Positions 4,998-8,869 of a stretch of DNA of 8,869 nt are shown here, in pieces. This DNA comes from an uncultured Pseudomonadota bacterium. Lineage in GTDB: Bacteria; Pseudomonadota; Alphaproteobacteria; RF32; CAG-239. Made by a program: the position numbers and the translations under genes. How positions within the stretch are numbered: position 1 is the first letter of the stretch; each line of letters starts with the position of its first letter. The notes below the pieces were generated by a model. That model had not been told where the DNA came from. It saw only the letters and a program-made list of their open reading frames with translations, and did not search any database. The stretch covers positions 1-8,869 of the forward strand of contig CABUWG010000063.1 of assembly GCA_902495305.1 (NCBI GenBank). Reading direction: 5' to 3'.

Positions 4998-7838
4998 CTA
5001 TTCGGCCGCTTTGGCAAGGTTCATGCCTAGTTTTTGCCGCAAATATTTTGCCGTATGGCTGATTTTTGACTTCGCCACTTGCTCCGGCGTTCCTTTTGTC
5101 ACAATTGATCCGCCGGCATCCCCGCCTTCGGGGCCAATATCAATAATATAATCGGCCGTTTTAATCACGTCCAGATTATGTTCGATAATAATGATGGAGT
5201 TTCCCTGATCGACCAGCTTTTGCAAAACCTTTAAGAGTTTGTTGATGTCTTCAAAATGCAAACCTGTTGTCGGTTCGTCAAGAATATACAGGGTTTTTCC
5301 GGTCGCCCGTTTGGAAAGCTCCTTAGAAAGCTTGACACGCTGCGCCTCGCCGCCGGAAAGGGTTGTTGCCGGCTGACCGAGATGAATATATCCGAGGCCG
5401 ACCTGCCGCAGCAAGTCCAGACGGTTGCGGATTGACGGTATGGCGTCAAAAAACTGATAAGCCTCGTCCACGGTCATGTCAAGAACATCGGCAATGGATT
5501 TTCCTTTATATTTGACCTCCAGCGTTTCACGATTAAAACGCTTGCCTTTGCAAACGTCGCATTCCACATAAATATCGGGCAGAAAGTGCATTTCGATTTT
5601 GGTAACGCCGTCGCCTTTGCAGGCCTCGCAACGGCCGCCGGCAACGTTAAAAGAAAAGCGTCCTGCCGCATAGCCGCGTGCTTTTGCTTCCGGCAGTCCG
5701 GCAAACCAGTCGCGGATATATGTAAACAAACCGGTATAAGTCGCCGGATTGGAGCGGGGTGTCCGTCCGATTGGCGACTGGTCAATGTCAATGACTTTGT
5801 CAATATTCTGCAAACCGGTCAGACGGTCATAAATTCCGGCCGGCTCGCGTGAACCGTTCAGCTCTTTGTTAATGGCTTTGTAAAGCGTTTCCAGAATCAG
5901 CGAAGATTTTCCTCCGCCGGAAACACCTGTAATACAAGTCATGGTGCCGAGCGGGATTTGCACGTCGATATTTTTCAGATTATTGGTGCGCACGCCTTTC
6001 AGACCGATAAATTTGTCATTTCCTTTGCGGCGCTGCAAAGGGACTTCAATCTGCTTGCAGCCGTTGAGATACTGCGCCGTCAGACTGTCCTGATTTTTAA
6101 GAACTTCTTGCACGGTGCCGTGTGCGGTAACATAACCGCCGTTGTGACCCGCTCCGGGGCCCATGTCGACCAGATAATCGGCGGAACGGATGGCGTCTTC
6201 GTCATGTTCGACAACAATAACGGTATTGCCGATGTCGCGCAGACGGGTGAGCGTTTCTAACAGCCGGTCATTATCGCGCTGATGCAGGCCGATGGATGGC
6301 TCGTCCAAAACATATAACACGCCGGTCAGCCCCGAACCGATTTGCGACGCCAGACGAATACGCTGCGCCTCGCCGCCGGAAAGCGTGCCCGATTGGCGTG
6401 ATAAATTAAGATAATCCAGCCCGACGTTATTCAAAAAGCTGAGACGCTCAATAATTTCTTTCAAAATCTTATGGGCAATTTCTGCTTTTTTCGGCGGCAG
6501 AGATTGTTCGACATTCATAAACCAGTCCCGCGCCTGTTTGATTGACATTGCCGAGGCGTCCATAATGTCCATTCCGCAGATTTTTACGGCCAAAGCCTCG
6601 GGCTTCAGACGTTTGCCGCTGCAAAATTCACAGGTGGCGGCAGACTGATACTGCGCAAATTCATCGCGCATCTGCTGGGAATCCGTCTCCAGAAAACGCC
6701 GCTCCATATTATTGACCACACCCTCAAACGGCTTATTGGTGACAAAATGTGAATAATACATCGGAACGGCCTCATCGCCGGAACCGTACAAAATCACGTC
6801 TCTGGCTTTTTGCGGGAGCTCGTTCCATGGCGTTTTGTTAGAAATTCCCAGATAATCGCACAAAGAATTCAGCGTGTCGGAATAAAAACCGTGCTTGCGG
6901 CTGTACCAAGGCAGAATAGCTCCTTGCGCAATGGATAAATTGGGGTTTGGAACAATCCGCTCCGGATCCATATAAAGCTTGGCGCCAATGCCGTCACAAT
7001 GTGGACAGGCACCATACGGATTGTTAAAAGAGAACAACCGCGGCTCAATTTCTTCAATCGTAAAGCCCGAAACCGGACAGGCAAATTTTGAAGAAAAAGT
7101 CGTGCGGGAATTGTCAGAAATATTTTCGGCAAACACCAATCCTTCGCCAAGCTTTAGGGCTGTTTCAACAGACTGGGCCGCCCGCTCGGCAATATCCGGC
7201 TTGACAACCAGACGGTCAACCACGACCTCAATGTCATGCTTCTGATTTTTGCTTAAGGCAGGAACCTCGTCAATGGAATAGACCGTGCCGTCAATCTTCA
7301 AACGCTGATAGCCTTGCTTTTGCAAAGATTCAAATTCTTTTTTGAACTCGCCTTTTTTGCCGCGGGCAATCGGAGCCAGCAGCATAAGCTTGGTTCCTTC
7401 TGGCATTTCCAGAATCTTGTCGACCATTTGCGAAACCGTCTGCGACTCAATCGGCAGTCCGGTCACGGGAGAATAGGGCGTTCCGGCGCGTGCCCAGAGC
7501 AGACGCATATAATCATAAATCTCGGTCACTGTACCGACGGTGGAACGCGGATTGTGTGAGGTTGTTTTTTGCTCGATGGAAATTGCCGGCGACAAGCCTT
7601 CAATCGAGTCGACGTCGGGCTTTTTCATCAAATCCAAAAACTGGCGGGCATAAGAAGACAAGCTTTCCACATACCGGCGTTGTCCCTCGGCATAAATCGT
7701 GTCAAAAGCCAGAGAAGATTTTCCCGAACCGGACAAACCGGTAATAACGGTAAGCTTGTCCTTCGGGATGTTGATATCCACGTTTTTAAGGTTGTGTTCT
7801 CTTGCGCCTTTAATCTCAATAAATTTACTGTCTGACAT
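4998..7838 (-). CDS. uvrA: UvrABC excinuclease subunit A (DNA damage recognition ATPase)
   Basis: UvrA dimers scan DNA for bulky lesions and load UvrB in nucleotide excision repair in the cytosol. The 946-residue length matches the family. Both ABC ATPase modules are complete: Walker A GLSGSGKS (34-41) and GVSGGGKS (638-645), signatures LSGGEAQR (486-493 and 827-834), Walker B LDEP (511-514 and 853-856) and switch His in VEHD (543-546) and IEHN (885-888). The RLFSFNNPYGACPHCDGIG segment (267-285) is diagnostic. The C-terminal zinc site CEAC...CDVC (737-763) is intact, and CEFC (403-406) is present. The first zinc site is degenerate: Cys254, Cys278 and Cys281 are there, but the fourth position is Ser257 (CPVSGF). 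I recall this substitution as usual in Alphaproteobacteria. The ATG at 7836-7838 is set by AGGAG (7847-7851) eight bases upstream. It stands alone: convergent with fadL, and separated by a terminator from the gene upstream. Confidence 0.98.
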   Translation of the reverse strand: MSDSKFIEIKGAREHNLKNVDINIPKDKLTVITGLSGSGKSSLAFDTIYAEGQRRYVESLSSYARQFLDLMKKPDVDSIEGLSPAISIEQKTTSHNPRSTVGTVTEIYDYMRLLWARAGTPYSPVTGLPIESQTVSQMVDKILEMPEGTKLMLLAPIARGKKGEFKKEFESLQKQGYQRLKIDGTVYSIDEVPALSKNQKHDIEVVVDRLVVKPDIAERAAQSVETALKLGEGLVFAENISDNSRTTFSSKFACPVSGFTIEEIEPRLFSFNNPYGACPHCDGIGAKLYMDPERIVPNPNLSIAQGAILPWYSRKHGFYSDTLNSLCDYLGISNKTPWNELPQKARDVILYGSGDEAVPMYYSHFVTNKPFEGVVNNMERRFLETDSQQMRDEFAQYQSAATCEFCSGKRLKPEALAVKICGMDIMDASAMSIKQARDWFMNVEQSLPPKKAEIAHKILKEIIERLSFLNNVGLDYLNLSRQSGTLSGGEAQRIRLASQIGSGLTGVLYVLDEPSIGLHQRDNDRLLETLTRLRDIGNTVIVVEHDEDAIRSADYLVDMGPGAGHNGGYVTAHGTVQEVLKNQDSLTAQYLNGCKQIEVPLQRRKGNDKFIGLKGVRTNNLKNIDVQIPLGTMTCITGVSGGGKSSLILETLYKAINKELNGSREPAGIYDRLTGLQNIDKVIDIDQSPIGRTPRSNPATYTGLFTYIRDWFAGLPEAKARGYAAGRFSFNVAGGRCEACKGDGVTKIEMHFLPDIYVECDVCKGKRFNRETLEVKYKGKSIADVLDMTVDEAYQFFDAIPSIRNRLDLLRQVGLGYIHLGQPATTLSGGEAQRVKLSKELSKRATGKTLYILDEPTTGLHFEDINKLLKVLQKLVDQGNSIIIIEHNLDVIKTADYIIDIGPEGGDAGGSIVTKGTPEQVAKSKISHTAKYLRQKLGMNLAKAAE

Positions 7839-7857
7839 CTCTTATACTCCTGCAAGG

Positions 7858-7886
7858 AATATAGTTATTATTGATAAGAAAGGCAA
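7858..7886 (-). promoter_or_regulatory. Possible uvrA promoter, very short leader
   Basis: On the minus strand TTGCCT (7881-7886) and TATATT (7858-7863) are 17 bases apart, matching consensus at four and five positions. The start point would fall near 7851, right at the Shine-Dalgarno, leaving only about 13 nt of leader, which is unusually short and weakens the call. I see no GTTC-N7-GTTC (alphaproteobacterial LexA) or CTG-N10-CAG site between 7839 and 7930. Confidence 0.3.
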
Positions 7887-7895
7887 TAAAAAATT

Positions 7896-7919
7896 GCCTC
7901 GGAAGAAAAATTCCGAGGC
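7896..7919 (-). terminator. Rho-independent terminator after the cysteine-rich gene
   Basis: Perfect 9-bp GC-rich arms GCCTCGGAA (7896-7904) and TTCCGAGGC (7911-7919) enclose a 6-nt loop. On the minus strand the stem is followed by AATTTTTTATT, 11 bases past the stop of the cysteine-rich gene. On the plus strand it is followed by TTTTT, so it looks bidirectional. Its 5' plus-strand arm overlaps a second small inverted repeat (7881-7899). Confidence 0.9.
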
Positions 7920-7930
7920 TTTTTGCATAG

Positions 7931-8869
7931 TTACCAATAACCGCAGTTGTTGCAACATCCGCTGTCTGTTGTGTAGCGTTCGCCTTTAAAGAATTTTTGT
8001 TTACTCGAATAATTTGCCTCGCATTCCGCTTTAGTTGCCCAGCAATAATCAACACTGCGGTAGCCACTCCCTTTGCAAATATATTTGTCATCGCTGGCGC
8101 AATAAATATCTACGCTTTGAATCATCGTGTACGGCTTTGATGATGGGCAATATCCGACGGATTCCCAACAGTGGTAATCGCCGACCCAGATACCATAACG
8201 TCCTTGTGTGCTTCCCGGACATTTATCCGCCGGCGGAGCTGGCGGATCGGCCGGTTTAGATTTGCAGCTTGTGCACTTGCCGCAAGAATTGTAAGAAGCG
8301 CAGCCATAAGTACAAGATTTAGAAGTTACGGAGCAGTCGGAGTTATATTGACATTCATAACAAGATGTTCCGCATTCCGTAGAAGAAACTCTCACTCTGT
8401 TTTCTGTAGAAGAGCAGGACACGGACTTAGAGCCTGAGCGGCAGGTGTCGGAACAGGCATAACAGCTTCCGCATTCGGAAGACCCGACATAAGAACCGGA
8501 ATAAGACGTGCTTCCTGAAGTACAGTCTTTGCAGTAACGACATGTTGAGCCGCATTCGGTCGTTGTGGCATAAGAGCCTGTATAGTTCTTGGAACCGCGT
8601 GAGCACTCGTCAGAACAACATCTGTAGCAGGTGTAGCCACAGGTGTCTTTACCGGAAGAACCTCGGGACGGGTCACAGGTCACGGCATAGCTGCTCGGGC
8701 ATCCGGCAGAAGGTGAAGCGGTACAGCATTTACCGTAAGATTTGTCATAAGGACAACGGTTTGAAGTTGCATACAGACGCCCCGGAGAACAGGAGTTGAC
8801 GTAACCAGATTCACGACAAGCCCGCGGCCTGTCCTCTTTACATTGTTTGTAATAAGGTTTGCCGTTCGG
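7931..8869 (-). CDS. Cysteine-rich tandem-repeat protein, C-terminal 312 residues (5' end off right edge)
   Basis: The frame is open from the right window edge to the stop at 7931-7933; no start is visible. A GTG at 8681-8683 is just an internal Val codon, since coding with the same Cys/Ser/Gly style continues upstream of it (visible N-terminus PNGKPYYKQCKEDRPRACRE). It has 41 Cys in 312 residues (about 13%), plus abundant Ser, Gly, Tyr and Lys. Three regions can be seen: an N-terminal Cys-rich part (visible residues 1-62), five tandem units (63-202) each ending in CG-x(0-2)-C-x-x-C, and, after a Pro-rich linker (KPADPPAPPADK), a C-terminal domain with ten spaced Cys, motifs such as DYCWATKAECEANY, and the end GCCNNCGYW. 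Paired, evenly spaced Cys suggest a disulfide-stapled exported protein, but the signal peptide would be outside the window; metal binding is the alternative. I do not know a named family. Its own terminator follows at once. Confidence 0.85.
   Translation of the reverse strand, partial: PNGKPYYKQCKEDRPRACRESGYVNSCSPGRLYATSNRCPYDKSYGKCCTASPSAGCPSSYAVTCDPSRGSSGKDTCGYTCYRCCSDECSRGSKNYTGSYATTTECGSTCRYCKDCTSGSTSYSGSYVGSSECGSCYACSDTCRSGSKSVSCSSTENRVRVSSTECGTSCYECQYNSDCSVTSKSCTYGCASYNSCGKCTSCKSKPADPPAPPADKCPGSTQGRYGIWVGDYHCWESVGYCPSSKPYTMIQSVDIYCASDDKYICKGSGYRSVDYCWATKAECEANYSSKQKFFKGERYTTDSGCCNNCGYW
8264..8683 (-). repeat. Five tandem cysteine-rich protein units inside the right-edge gene
   Basis: The translated units close in CGYTCYRC, CGSTCRYC, CGSCYAC, CGTSCYEC and CGKCTSC. 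Unit lengths are about 22, 29, 26, 34 and 29 residues (approximately 8618-8683, 8531-8617, 8453-8530, 8351-8452, 8264-8350). Units 2 to 4 share the fuller pattern D-x(0-1)-C-x-x-G-S ... E-C-G ... C-x-x-C. At DNA level the Glu-Cys-Gly step appears as CCGCATTC on the plus strand in three copies, but otherwise the copies have diverged. Confidence 0.75.

Noticed and set aside
7825..8091. Minus-strand frame of 88 codons overlapping the uvrA leader
   Set aside because: It runs through the terminator at 7896-7919 and across the end of the cysteine-rich gene out of frame; no Shine-Dalgarno is evident.
8392..8676. 94-codon minus-strand frame within the cysteine-rich gene
   Set aside because: It overlaps the Cys-repeat frame in another phase; its repetitive Pro/Val/Ala composition is a by-product of the repeated DNA.

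Overview
The window is an ordinary bacterial chromosomal stretch with six protein-coding genes, two of them cut by the window edges. Codon-dense genes of moderate GC, Shine-Dalgarno starts and rho-independent terminators all fit a proteobacterium. Two hints point to Alphaproteobacteria: a short intergenic palindrome (GTCATTGCCGGA...TCCGGCAATcGAC, which gives the spurious peptide VIAGLDPAI when translated), and a UvrA whose first zinc site reads CPVSGF instead of CPxCG. I recall both as common in that class. The cysteine-rich, Ser/Gly/Tyr-rich protein at the right edge resembles proteins I associate with uncultured host-associated or gut Alphaproteobacteria, but that placement is recall, not proof.

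Layout from left to right. Positions 1-211 (minus) hold the first 70 codons of a secreted protein with a signal peptide, a strong Shine-Dalgarno and a near-consensus sigma-70 promoter; it runs off the left edge. A terminator (331-352) separates it from a 190-residue protein of unknown function (362-934, minus). Upstream of that, on the same strand, is a 764-codon bifunctional lysophospholipid acyltransferase / acyl-ACP synthetase of the Aas type (1016-3310), with an AT-rich hairpin between the two. Divergent from aas across about 170 bp is a FadL-family outer-membrane fatty-acid channel (3482-4744, plus). It ends at a bidirectional terminator and a 200-bp non-coding stretch with pyrimidine-rich quasi-tandem repeats and the alphaproteobacterial palindrome. 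Then comes uvrA (4998-7838, minus), convergent with fadL. Upstream of uvrA, after another strong terminator, is the 3' part of a very cysteine-rich repeat protein (7931-8869, minus) that runs off the right edge.

Functionally, the fadL/aas pair is the coherent part. FadL would admit exogenous long-chain fatty acids (or similar hydrophobic ligands) through the outer membrane, and Aas would activate fatty acids onto ACP and re-acylate lysophospholipids at the inner membrane, so together they suggest a lipid salvage module. UvrA is the damage-recognition ATPase of nucleotide excision repair and is unrelated to it. The most unusual object is the cysteine-rich protein: 41 Cys in the visible 312 residues, with five tandem units each closing in a CG-x(0-2)-C-x-x-C motif, then a Pro-rich linker and a distinct Cys-containing C-terminal domain. 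I see no tRNA, rRNA, CRISPR, transposase, phage gene or obvious defence system.
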